64,000 nucleotides of DNA from Janibacter limosus (GTDB lineage Bacteria > Actinomycetota > Actinomycetes > Actinomycetales > Dermatophilaceae), in the NCBI RefSeq assembly GCF_004295485.1, contig NZ_CP036164.1, positions 1,302,001 through 1,366,000 on the forward strand. The letters are read 5' to 3'. Positions 16,710 to 25,451 of the stretch are shown piece by piece. The notes under the pieces were generated by a model. It was given only the letters and a program-made list of their open reading frames with translations. It did no database searches and was not told the DNA's origin. Numbering within the stretch: the first letter of the stretch is position 1; the number at the start of each line of letters is the position of its first letter. The position numbers and the translations under genes were made by a program.

Positions 16710-17969
16710 TCAGGCGGGGAGCATGCCATGCGGGTCGATGACGAACTTGTCCGAGACGCCGGTATCAAAGGTGGCGTAGGCGTCGGGGGCTTCGTCGAGG
16801 CTGATGACCTTGGTATTGAGCATGTCGCTGAGGTAGGGCATGCGGTCCCACAGGATCGACATCATCAGTTCGCGGTTGTAGTGCATGATCGGGGCCTGGC
16901 CGCCGGAGATCCGAGGGGACTTGATCCACACCTTGCCGAAGTCGAGGGAAAAGGTTCCCTCCTGCTCAGCCTTGGACGCGGCCAGCGGGTCGGGGCCGTA
17001 GACGCCGATGACGCCGGTGGCACCGCCTGCGCAGGTGGCGTCCATGACCTGGTTGATGGAGTAGGCCGGGTTCATGTCCTCGGCCTCGCGGCCGATCCCG
17101 TGGGCTTCTGAGCCGACGTAGTCGACGGCGCAGTCCACCATGGGTTCGCCGAGGATGGCCTCGATCTGGTCGGTCAGCGGCACGTCCTCGCTGAGGTCGA
17201 TGGTCTCGCAGCCGTTATTCTTCATCAGGTCCAGCCGGTCCTGGTAGTAGTCGCCGACGATGATGCAGGAAGCGCCCAAGAGCCGGGCTGCCGCGGCGCC
17301 GCAGCGTCCGACGGGACCGGCGCCGGCGATCTAGACGGTCGAGCCGGGCTTCGTTCCGGCCTCCATGAGGCCGTGGAACGCGGTGGGCAGGATGTCCGAC
17401 AGGAGTGCCAGGTCACGGATCTTCTCCATCGCCTGGTCTCGATCGGGAAAGCGGAGCAGCTGGAAGTCGGCGTAGGGGACGAACAGGTACTCCGCCTGCC
17501 CGCCCTGCCAGTTACCCAGGTTGAACCCGTAAGCGCCGCAGGCCGCGTCGGGGTTCACGGTCTCGCACACCTCGGTTCGACGGGCGCGACAGTTGCGGCA
17601 GCGGCCTCAGGCGACGTTGAAGGGGACCGAGACCAGGTCGCCCTCGGAGAGGAACTCGACGTCGGGGCCGACCTCGAGGACTTCTCCGGTCATCTCGTGC
17701 CCCATCACCATGCCCTGGGGGACAGGGAAGGACCCGCGGTAGATGTGCAGGTCGCAACCGCAGATGTTGGTAGCGACGATCTTGAGGATGACTCCGTGCG
17801 GGGCGCTCTTGCCATTCGGCATCTCGAGCTTCGGGAAGTCCAGGGACTCGACGCGCATGTCCCTGACGTTCTCGAACACGACGGCGCGGTTGCTGCTTGC
17901 CATAACGATCTCCTCCAGTGGTGGATGGCCTGGTCGCGGCGGTGCCGCAGTCATCCGGGAGTCCGTCAC
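16710..17969 (-). pseudogene. fdhA: Glutathione-independent formaldehyde dehydrogenase (FdhA), two in-frame stops
   Basis: A zinc-dependent medium-chain dehydrogenase of about 419 codons that oxidises formaldehyde with NAD. One frame runs from ATG 17969 to 16710. Marks are CGCDLHIYRG (catalytic Zn Cys), GHEMTGEVLEVG, GRCRNCRARR (structural Zn cysteines) and IAGAGPVGRCGAAAA (NAD site). Codon 121 is TGA at 17607-17609, where relatives have the first structural-zinc Cys; codon 213 is TAG at 17331-17333, where relatives have Tyr. There are no frameshifts, so decay is by point mutation. A perfect-stem terminator follows. Confidence 0.88.
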
Positions 17970-18129
17970 CCGCGACCTCGGCTATCGCCGAGCATGGGCC
18001 AGCAAGGAGTTCACCCTCCATCGCCGTGCGTGCCGCCGCACTAACAATGCGTGCCACGGACAAATGAACTATCAAGGACAAGTGCCTGATCCGGCGCGAC
18101 CGATGGACCGCTTTGCTAATCTCCCTGGC

Positions 18130-20811
18130 ATGGTCGAAGCACCCGTGCCCGCGTTGCCAGAGTCCTCGCCCGTCCAGCCTGACGTGCGTGTTCTCGGCGC
18201 TCGCGAGCACAACCTTCAGGACATCGACCTCACGGTGCCCCGCGACGCGCTGGTGGTGTTCACCGGGGTCTCTGGCTCGGGGAAGTCCTCGTTGGCTTTC
18301 GGAACCCTGTTCGCGGAGTCCCAGCGCCGTTACCTCGAGTCCGTCGCTCCCTACGCTCGTCGCCTGATCGACCAGGCCGGCGTCCCGGACGTCGACTCGA
18401 TCACGGGTATGCCGCCGGCCGTTGCTCTTCAGCAGCAGCGTGGAGGCCGTAGCGCCCGCTCTTCGGTGGGCAGCATCACCACCCTCTCGTCCCTGGTGCG
18501 CATGCTCTACTCCCGGGCCGGCCACTACCCCGACGATCAGCCGATGCTCTACGCCGAGGACTTCTCCGCCAACACAGTGCAGGGCGCGTGCCGGGAGTGT
18601 CACGGTATCGGCCGGGTGTACGAGGTCACCGAAGGCCAGATGGTGCCCGACCCTTCGCTGACGATCCGCGAGCGAGCCATTGCGTCATGGCCGACGGCCT
18701 GGCACGGTCACCAGCTGCGCGATGTGCTCGTCGCCCTCGGCTACGACGTCGACGTACCCTGGAGGGACCTGCCGAAGGAGGAGCGTGACTGGATCCTCTA
18801 CACCGAGGAGACGCCGTACGTCCCGGTCCACTCGCGGCTGACTCTCGCCGAGGCCAGGGCCGCGACCGCGGCGGGCGTCGAGCCGACCTACTCGGGCACC
18901 TTCGTCGGTGCGCGTCGGTACGTGCTCGACACGTTCGCGAAGACCAAGAGCGGGTCGATGAAGCGGCGCGTGGCGCAGTTCCTCACGGTCGCTCCCTGCC
19001 CCGCCTGCCATGGCAAGCGGTTGAAGCCGGAGGCTCTGTCCGTGACGTTCGAGGGCCTCGATGTCGCAGATCTCTCCGAGCTGCCGCTCGCGGAGCTCTC
19101 GACGCTGATCGAAGAGGCAGTCGAGCGGGCCACCGGCGATCTCGACGGGACCGAGACGGCGGGGCAAGCACTGGACAACGCAGCCCGACGCGACGCTGTG
19201 CAGCAGCGCGTCGACGCTGGGGGATCAGCCCATGCGGCCGCCCCCGACGTGCGCAAGACACCGAACCGCTCGGTGGAGAAGCTGGCCGCGATGGTGCGGC
19301 TGGGCGCAGAGCTCGTCAATAGACTGCGGCCGATCATCGATCTGGGTCTGGGGTATCTCTCCCTGGGCCGCACCACCCCCACCCTCTCCGGCGGGGAGCT
19401 ACAACGACTGCGACTCGCGACCCAGCTGACCTCCGAACTGTTCGGCGTGGTCTATGTGCTCGATGAGCCTTCCGCAGGGCTTCATCCGCAGGACGTCAGT
19501 GCCCTGCTCGGTATCCTCGACGGGCTCAAGCGCCGAGGCAACAGCCTGTTCGTCGTGGAGCATTCGGTGGACGTGATGCGGCACGCGGACTGGCTGGTTG
19601 ACATCGGCCCCGGCGCGGGCGAGCGCGGCGGACGCGTCATCTACAGCGGGCCCACCGAAGGGCTCGTAGAGGTGGAGGAGTCCGTCACCCGCGGGTATGT
19701 CTTCGGGGGCAGCGGCCTGCCCCAGCGGACGCCCCGCGAACCGCAGGGATGGCTGCAGCTCGAGAACGTCACCCGCAACAACCTGCGCGACGTGTCGATC
19801 TCCTTTCCGCTCGGGGTGTTCACCGCAGTCACCGGAGTCTCGGGATCCGGCAAGTCCAGCCTGGTCAGCCAGGCACTGCCTGCGCTGCTCGGCGAGCGGC
19901 GGGGACGGGCTGTCCACGCGGAGGACGCTGCCGCCCCCGAAGGGGACGAGCTCCTGCTGTCGGACGAGCCCGAGGAGCTCGAGGGAGCGGTCTGGGGAGA
20001 CCTCTCCGGGGTGAGCCGCGTCGTGAGCATCGACCAGAAGCCCATCGGTCGCACCCCGCGCTCGAACGTCGCGACCTATACCGGTTTGTTCGACCACGTG
20101 AGGCGGAGGTTCGCGGAGACCCCCGAGGCCCGGGCTCGGGGGTACAAACCGGGCAGATTCTCCTTCAACGTCACCGGCGGTCGCTGCCCTACCTGCAAGG
20201 GCGAGGGATCAGTCATGGTGGAGCTACTCTTCCTCCCCTCGGTCTACACCAAGTGCCCTGACTGCCATGGCACCCGCTACCAGTCCAGCACGCTGGAGAT
20301 CATCTGGCGCGGCCGCGACATCGCCGAGATCCTCGCCATGAGCGTCGAGGAGGCCCACGACTTCTTCCACGGCGAGTTCGACATCATGCGCTCGCTCGCG
20401 GCGCTGATCGACGTGGGTCTCGGGTACCTGCGTCTCGGGCAGCCAGCGACTGAGCTGTCCGGCGGTGAGGCGCAGCGCGTCAAGCTCGCCACCGAGCTCC
20501 AGCGATCCCAGCGCGGGGACACGCTCTACGTCCTGGACGAGCCGACCTCCGGGTTGCACTGCGCCGACTCCGACCGGCTCGTGACCCACCTACAGTCCCT
20601 CGTCGACGCCGGCAACACCGTCGTTGCGGTCGAGCTCGACATGCGCGTGGTCGCCGCAGCCGACCACGTCATCGACCTCGGACCCGGCGCGGGAGACGAC
20701 GGCGGCACGGTGGTCGCCTCAGGAACACCCGCGCAGGTCGCCTCGTCCGGAGTCGGTGCATCGGCACCGTACCTCGAGGTTGCGCTGCAGGAGACTGCCT
20801 CCCTGGGGTGA
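18130..20811 (+). CDS. UvrA-like ABC ATPase (excinuclease subunit A paralogue)
   Basis: An 893-residue twin-ATPase protein. Each half has Walker A (GVSGSGKSS), an ABC signature (LSGGELQR; LSGGEAQR) and Walker B (YVLDEPSAGLH; YVLDEPTSGLH). CPACHGKRLK and CPTCKGEGS/CPDCHGTRY are the CxxC zinc modules. The first zinc module is reduced to one CxxC (ACRECHGIG), so UvrB binding may be altered. Such paralogues occur beside drug-resistance genes (DrrC type) or in damage tolerance. ATG 18130 is chosen: TAATCT ends 7 bases upstream, suggesting a leaderless transcript. Part of the gene is duplicated at 22.4 kb. Confidence 0.88.
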   Translation: MVEAPVPALPESSPVQPDVRVLGAREHNLQDIDLTVPRDALVVFTGVSGSGKSSLAFGTLFAESQRRYLESVAPYARRLIDQAGVPDVDSITGMPPAVALQQQRGGRSARSSVGSITTLSSLVRMLYSRAGHYPDDQPMLYAEDFSANTVQGACRECHGIGRVYEVTEGQMVPDPSLTIRERAIASWPTAWHGHQLRDVLVALGYDVDVPWRDLPKEERDWILYTEETPYVPVHSRLTLAEARAATAAGVEPTYSGTFVGARRYVLDTFAKTKSGSMKRRVAQFLTVAPCPACHGKRLKPEALSVTFEGLDVADLSELPLAELSTLIEEAVERATGDLDGTETAGQALDNAARRDAVQQRVDAGGSAHAAAPDVRKTPNRSVEKLAAMVRLGAELVNRLRPIIDLGLGYLSLGRTTPTLSGGELQRLRLATQLTSELFGVVYVLDEPSAGLHPQDVSALLGILDGLKRRGNSLFVVEHSVDVMRHADWLVDIGPGAGERGGRVIYSGPTEGLVEVEESVTRGYVFGGSGLPQRTPREPQGWLQLENVTRNNLRDVSISFPLGVFTAVTGVSGSGKSSLVSQALPALLGERRGRAVHAEDAAAPEGDELLLSDEPEELEGAVWGDLSGVSRVVSIDQKPIGRTPRSNVATYTGLFDHVRRRFAETPEARARGYKPGRFSFNVTGGRCPTCKGEGSVMVELLFLPSVYTKCPDCHGTRYQSSTLEIIWRGRDIAEILAMSVEEAHDFFHGEFDIMRSLAALIDVGLGYLRLGQPATELSGGEAQRVKLATELQRSQRGDTLYVLDEPTSGLHCADSDRLVTHLQSLVDAGNTVVAVELDMRVVAAADHVIDLGPGAGDDGGTVVASGTPAQVASSGVGASAPYLEVALQETASLG

Positions 20812-21339
20812 GAGTCGGAAGGCTTCGATGAGGGCAATGACCCCACGCAACGGGGGCATCGGACGAGCAACCTGCGTCGCCCGATCGAGAATCCACGCCG
20901 CGTGCATGCGGAACTCGGTCAGCAGGCGCTCCGCGCCGTCTGCGGATGAGGTCGTGAACCGGCGACCCTCGAACGACGCTGACCGGACGTTTCGCCCCAT
21001 GGTCGGCGCCGTGCCGGGGCGCGGGATCGCGGGGTCATGACGCGCGAGTCCGACGGGAACCCGCAGGGTCGTGCCGTTCACCATCTTCCGCGGGTTCCGC
21101 ATGACCCACGGGCGCAGTCCGATGAACGACTGCCCGACCGCAGCCGGACCGGGCAGAGGCCTGCGGCGTCGCGGTGACGGGGCTCGGCAGCGGACAGGCC
21201 GAGACGCTACGAGCCCCCGCCGGCCACCAGGACTGCCTGCGCCTCGGCGAGGACTGGGTCGAGATGGAGACGCGGACGGTGTCGAGCGCGTGGAACTCGA
21301 ACAGCCGAGACAGGCTCTTCACGACGCAGGGCCACGACC
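20812..21339. other. Gene-poor stretch, no recognisable gene
   Basis: Open frames exist on the minus strand (about 20719-21102 and 21035-21322, in different frames). One contains SFIGLRPWVMRNPRKMVNG, which has some protein-like character, but I cannot assign a family and the two frames would need a shift to join. The right boundary is where a 5'-truncated PfpI frame begins. I read this as a recombination scar with possible gene debris. Confidence 0.5.
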
Positions 21340-21777
21340 GAGCTGCTGTCGCTGCACGAGGGCGAGATCAAGGCCCGCAAGAACGACCTGGACGAGGCCG
21401 GAACCTTTCCGGTCGATGCCCTGGTGAAGTCCGCCTCGGCCGACGACTACGACGCCCTGCTGCTTCCCGGCGGGACGGTCAACCCCGACCAGTTGCGGAT
21501 GGACACCGACGCAGTCGGATTCGTGCGCGATGTCACGGTCGCCGGCAAGCCGGTTGCCGCGATCTGCCACGGACCGTGGACGCTGATCGAGGCCGGTGTC
21601 GTGGAGGGTCGGACGCTGACCTCGTACCCGAGCATCCGCACCGACCTGCGCAATGCCGGAGCGAACGTCGTCGACGAAGAGGTGGCACGCGACGGGAACC
21701 TGATCACCAGCCGCTCGCCCGAGGATCTCCCGGCCTTCTGCGCCGCGATCATCGAGCTGTTCAGCCAGGACAAGTGA
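21340..21777 (+). pseudogene. DJ-1/PfpI family protein, 5' truncated
   Basis: The frame encodes about 145 residues from ELLSLHEGEIKARKNDLDEA, then DDYDALLLPGGTVNPDQLR, the nucleophile elbow AAICHGPWTLIEAG (Cys followed by His), LTSYPSIRTDLRNAG and a normal C-terminus. Relatives of about 185 residues start some 35-40 residues earlier with a beta strand and the first conserved Glu; that part is missing and no ribosome site precedes the open frame. GTG 21424 would make a still shorter protein. Family members are cysteine peptidase- or deglycase-like stress proteins. Confidence 0.75.
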
Positions 21778-21784
21778 GGAAACC

Positions 21785-22096
21785 ATGATCAACTTTGCAT
21801 TGTCGGTCATCGTGCACGCCAAGCCCGGGAAGGAGGAGGACGTCGCGGACTTTCTCCGCAGCGCCCGTCCCATCGTCGAGCAGGAGGAGGGTACGCGGGC
21901 CTGGTTCGCTCTGCAGTTCGACGAATCGACCTTCGGGATCTTCGACGTGTTCCCCGACGACGTGGCCCGTCAGACCCACCTCTCGGGTGGTGTCGGTCAG
22001 GCACTTGCTGCGCAGGGAGCAGATCTGTTCAGCACCGAACCGAGCATCCAGAACGTCGACGTGATCGCGTACAAGCTGCCCGGCGAGACCTCCTAG
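21785..22096 (+). CDS. Antibiotic biosynthesis monooxygenase (ABM) domain protein
   Basis: A 103-residue dimeric alpha+beta barrel protein of the YgiN/ABM type: LSVIVHAKPGKEEDVADFLR at the start, then EEGTRAWFALQFDESTFGIFDVFPD and a C-terminal NVDVIAYKL strand. It is full length, with GAGGAAACC just before the ATG, 7 bases after the PfpI stop. Relatives act on quinols or polyketides; here it may be a stress-linked partner of the PfpI gene. It appears to be one of the few intact genes in this scarred stretch. Confidence 0.85.
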   Translation: MINFALSVIVHAKPGKEEDVADFLRSARPIVEQEEGTRAWFALQFDESTFGIFDVFPDDVARQTHLSGGVGQALAAQGADLFSTEPSIQNVDVIAYKLPGETS

Positions 22097-22213
22097 AGCA
22101 TCAGCGTCGATTGACATCGGGGTGCCGATTCACCGCACGTGCCAATCCAGGACGGAGCTGCTGATCCCGTCCTGAACGAGGGTCGGCGTCGTCCTCCAGG
22201 ACATGTCTCTTGA

Positions 22214-22366
22214 GTCGCTTTCATCGACGAGCACAAGGATCGGCACGGCGTCAAGCCGATCTGCACGGTGCTGAAGGGCACCGACGCGCAGATCGCCCCG
22301 TCCACCTACTACGCGACAACCGATGACGCCGCACGTATTCCTGAGCTGGAGAAAGAAATTTCGTAG
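22214..22366 (+). pseudogene. Fragment of an IS3-family OrfB (N-terminal 50 codons)
   Basis: Translates to VAFIDEHKDRHGVKPICTVL, then AQIAPSTYYATTDDAARIPE, the classic IS3 OrfB N-terminus ('F-I-D-x-H-K ... A-P-S-T-Y-Y'), ending at TAG. The rest of the transposase and orfA are absent. It shows that yet another insertion sequence once lay here. The flanking bases 22097-22213 and 22367-22425 hold nothing recognisable. Confidence 0.75.
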
Positions 22367-22425
22367 CGGGTGGCCAGTCCTCGCCACTGCTCCACGAGGG
22401 CGAAGGAGCACTCGCGATCGCGTCT

Positions 22426-22653
22426 GGCGTCGAGCCGACCTACTCGGGCACCTTCGTCGGTACGTGCTCGACACGTTCGCGAAGACCAAGAGCGGGTCGA
22501 TGAAGCGGCGCGTGGCGCAGTTCCTCACGGTCGCTCCCTGCCCCGCCTGCCATGGCAAGCGGTTGAAGCCGGAGGCTCTGTCCGTGACGTTCGAGGGCCT
22601 CGATGTCGCAGATCTCTCCGAGCTGCCGCTCGCGGAGCTCTCGACGCTGATCG
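22426..22653 (+). repeat. Displaced partial duplicate of the uvrA-like gene
   Basis: This segment matches 18874-19111 of the uvrA-like gene base for base by eye, except for a 10-base deletion (GCGCGTCGGT or equivalent) between two CGGT repeats. It includes the CPACHGKRLKPEALSVTF zinc module. It is bounded by unrelated sequence on both sides and lies about 3.5 kb from its source in the same orientation. Confidence 0.92.
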
Positions 22654-22710
22654 CCAGCAGAAGTACCGCTCCGAGGAAACTATCGCGTCGTCCTGAGTGA
22701 GCTGGAGCGG

Positions 22711-23184
22711 GTGGCGCGTGAGCTGCGGCAGTTCCCCGACGTTGCCGCCGCGCGAGCGTCGATGACCATCACGCCGCAGTACGTGCGCAACGTGGTGGTG
22801 TTGAAGCAGTGCCTGTTACGGGCAATCGGGCAACACGTGCAGTTGAGCATGGCGGTGCGAGCGGACCGTGGGGAGCCGACCGCGGCCAGCGAGAGTGCAA
22901 CGGTGGAGGAGCTGACCCGTTTTCAGAACGCGTCACAGGAGGTGTACGACCGGCTGGTGTCGTTGGTGCCGTCCCCTGACGACGCAGAGCCGGGTCTGCG
23001 GACATTCCTGAAGTCGGGGCTAACGGGGATGCGCCGGGAACGTAAAGCGGTGGCGGCGGCGCGCGAGAACGCGCTGGCCGTTCGAAAGTGCATGCCGGCG
23101 CGTGAGCTGGGCCGCGCGCCAGCGGTACGACGCGTTGTTGCTGCGGATAACGTGCCGCCGCTGAGGCTGGTCAAGGGCTTTTGA
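22711..23184 (+). CDS. Hypothetical protein, 157 aa, unrecognised
   Basis: The frame starts at a GTG without a clear ribosome site and encodes a mostly helical, Arg/Ala-rich protein (ELRQFPDVAAARASM, PQYVRNVVVLKQCLLRAI). No family was recognised, and no signal peptide or membrane helix is visible. The frame is open upstream to about 22.67 kb, so it may be the tail of a gene cut when the uvrA fragment arrived. It could be a real protein or a relic. Confidence 0.4.
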   Translation: MARELRQFPDVAAARASMTITPQYVRNVVVLKQCLLRAIGQHVQLSMAVRADRGEPTAASESATVEELTRFQNASQEVYDRLVSLVPSPDDAEPGLRTFLKSGLTGMRRERKAVAAARENALAVRKCMPARELGRAPAVRRVVAADNVPPLRLVKGF

Positions 23185-23814
23185 CGCGAACTTTGGGCTC
23201 ATCGGGACACGTCAGTGGTGGTCTGAGCGCGGAAGTTCGTTTCGTCCAGACGCGGCGCCGGCGGTGGGGCAGAGCAAAGGGAGACCTGCCCCGGCTGTAA
23301 GCATTGAGCTGGCATCCGGGGGCGGGCTTGGGTCGTGCGGGTCAGGCAGCGGCCGCGGCGCGCGCGGGGGTACTGCAGGAGGTGTTCGCGTGCGTGAGCG
23401 TGGTGACCACCGGCAGGCGTAAGTCCGTCAGCGGCTACGCGGGGGAGGTGGTCGATACCAATCGCGTCGATGACGGTCAGTGCCGCGACAAGAGGGGCTG
23501 CGTTGCTGTCGTGGCCGTCGCTGAACACGGCGGCGATGACCACCACGGGTGGCCAATATGGCCACCGACTTCCGAAATTCCGGGCTTCCTCACTCGCTTC
23601 ATCGCTTGTCTATCGCTGACGCTAGAGAGGTGGGGGCGGTTTACCCAATGTGGTGGGGGCACCTCTTCTGGGAGGGGGCTGCAGCCCGCTCCACAGGCGT
23701 TTCGTGAACCTCTCACAGATAGATGCAGGCCCCGCTCCAGTGGAGCGGGGCCTGTTGCCTTGTGCGTGCATGCCTGTGGGCCGGTCCGTGAGGGCCGGCT
23801 GCGGGGCGGGTGCG
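23185..23814. other. 630-base stretch without a supported gene
   Basis: Frames on both strands are short and unconvincing. A minus-strand frame around 23199-23546 with AAPLVAALTVIDAIGIDHLP hints at transposase debris, but I cannot assign it. The stretch includes an 8-bp inverted repeat GGTGGCCA-ATA-TGGCCACC at 23548-23566 and a strong terminator hairpin at 23727-23755. Confidence 0.55.
23727..23755. terminator. Perfect 13-bp hairpin downstream of the DUF222/HNH gene
   Basis: CAGGCCCCGCTCC and GGAGCGGGGCCTG are exact complements around a 3-base loop, 60 bases past the end of the minus-strand HNH gene. This is the probable terminator for that gene. Confidence 0.7.
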
Positions 23815-25353
23815 CTAGACGTGCCAGGTGACGCCGCGGGGGGTGATGGTGCAGGTCAGGTCGAGGGCATGGACCTTGGTGTGGTGGCGCGCGCACAGCA
23901 GCGCGGAGCGTCCGATGTCGGTGCTGCCGCCCAGGGACCAGTAGTCGACGTGGTGCGCGTCTGACCAGTGGGCGGGCATGGTGCACCCGGGATAGGTGCA
24001 GCCTCCGTCGCGCAGATAGAGGGCACGTTTTTGGCCTGGTGTGAAGTAGCGGGCCGCGCGGCCCAGCTCCAGGGGCTCGGTGTCGGTGCCCAGCAGCGCG
24101 GGCACGATCTGGGCCTGGCAGGCCAGCTTGCGCACCGAGGCCGGTGAGAGGACCTGACCGGTCGCGGTGACGCCACCTGCGTGGCCCGTGGCCGGTGTGC
24201 CGCACCCGCCCGGTCGCCCCGACAGGTCCGACCGGTCGAAGGTAGCCGCCTGCTGGCCGTGGGGCGAGAGGGCCTGCCCGAGCGAGCTGACGGGGAGGTC
24301 TTGCCCGCAGGCACCACAGCGCCCGTGCGTCAGGTCGGCGGTCAGGGCCTGGAGGCTGATCGTCACGATGACCTGGGCCTTGTCGCTCTTGGGCGCCTCG
24401 CCCGGCGACGAGACGCCGCGCCCGATGATCGCCAGCAACGCGTCCGCTCGCCGGCGGGCCGGGGTGCGCTCATCGAGCTCGCCGCCTGGTCCCTTGACCG
24501 GGGCGGACAACGCCGCCAGCGCGGCGTCGATGATCGCGGCGCCCTCGGGGTCCATGTCCACCCGGTAGCGCGTCATCCCGCACGCACCGGCGGACTTGGT
24601 CAGTGACCGGGACGCCTTCAGGGCATCGTCCTCCTCGCGCAGGTCCTTGTCCGGGCGCAACATCCGCCCGGTCATCGTGATCGCCGCTGCCAGCTTCTTC
24701 TCGTCCAACCCCGACACCCGAGTCCGCGAGCGTGCGTCCGGGCCGGTGGCGACGACCTCGTCACGAGCGTGGCCGAGCAGGATCCCCAGGTCCTCCTCCA
24801 GCAGCTGCGGGTCAGCGACCCGGCGCACCGACTCCTCGAACCGCACCAGCTGATCGGTCTTGCCCAACGGCAGATCCCCAGCAGCGAAAGCAGCGAGGAC
24901 GGCTGGCACCCCGGTGGGCCCCCGCTCGTCACCGGCGTCTGCCGCGTCAGACGCGTCTGACGTGGACGTGTCCGTGGCTGCTGCGGCAGTCGGCGCGGGA
25001 TCGCTCAACGAGCTCCCCGAAGCCCGCAGACCGGCCTTGGCCACCCGCACCACCGACGCCGCGTGCCTCACCGCAGGACGAGGCGCCCGGCGCCCTTCGC
25101 AGACCCCCACCCAGTCCACCGGCGACCACGACGACTCACCAGGCAAACCCCGGGAGATGCCCTCACGCGTCAGCGCGACCTCCGCCGCCTGCGTGAGCTG
25201 ACGCAACCGACCCACCAACGCCAGCGCCTCACCGACATCACTGTCGGGGGCCTGCCACACACTGGAGGAGTCACTCATCAACAGGCCACGCAACGCGTCA
25301 CGCAACCCCGGGAGAACTCCCGGATCGTGAAACCGCACCGTCGCCTCTGACAT
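23815..25353 (-). CDS. DUF222 / HNH endonuclease domain protein (13E12 repeat family)
   Basis: A 512-residue protein with an N-terminal DUF222 helical domain, an Ala/Asp-rich linker (around residues 110-125) and a C-terminal HNH module. The module reads GGCTYPGCTMPAHWSDAHHVDYW, then GGSTDIGRSALLCARHHTKVH. The Zn cysteines and the two His pairs are present, but the usual Asn before the LLC segment is replaced (GRS). Such genes are abundant, often multicopy, in actinobacteria and are thought to be mobile-element or phage related. ATG 25353 is chosen; the frame is open upstream to 25416. Confidence 0.9.
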   Translation of the reverse strand: MSEATVRFHDPGVLPGLRDALRGLLMSDSSSVWQAPDSDVGEALALVGRLRQLTQAAEVALTREGISRGLPGESSWSPVDWVGVCEGRRAPRPAVRHAASVVRVAKAGLRASGSSLSDPAPTAAAATDTSTSDASDAADAGDERGPTGVPAVLAAFAAGDLPLGKTDQLVRFEESVRRVADPQLLEEDLGILLGHARDEVVATGPDARSRTRVSGLDEKKLAAAITMTGRMLRPDKDLREEDDALKASRSLTKSAGACGMTRYRVDMDPEGAAIIDAALAALSAPVKGPGGELDERTPARRRADALLAIIGRGVSSPGEAPKSDKAQVIVTISLQALTADLTHGRCGACGQDLPVSSLGQALSPHGQQAATFDRSDLSGRPGGCGTPATGHAGGVTATGQVLSPASVRKLACQAQIVPALLGTDTEPLELGRAARYFTPGQKRALYLRDGGCTYPGCTMPAHWSDAHHVDYWSLGGSTDIGRSALLCARHHTKVHALDLTCTITPRGVTWHV

Positions 25354-25451
25354 ACCTCGATCATATTTTCGACCCCTGACAACGCTCCGCGAGCCACTAT
25401 GGCTGGGGACGAGCACCCTTCGGGCCGGGGAGGATGTGGACGACGCGGCAG

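Noticed and set aside
17607..17609. Selenocysteine codon in fdhA (TGA at a Cys position)
   Set aside because: A second stop (TAG) lies in the same frame and the neighbouring regulator also has a nonsense codon, so gene decay explains it better. No SECIS-like hairpin was obvious directly downstream.
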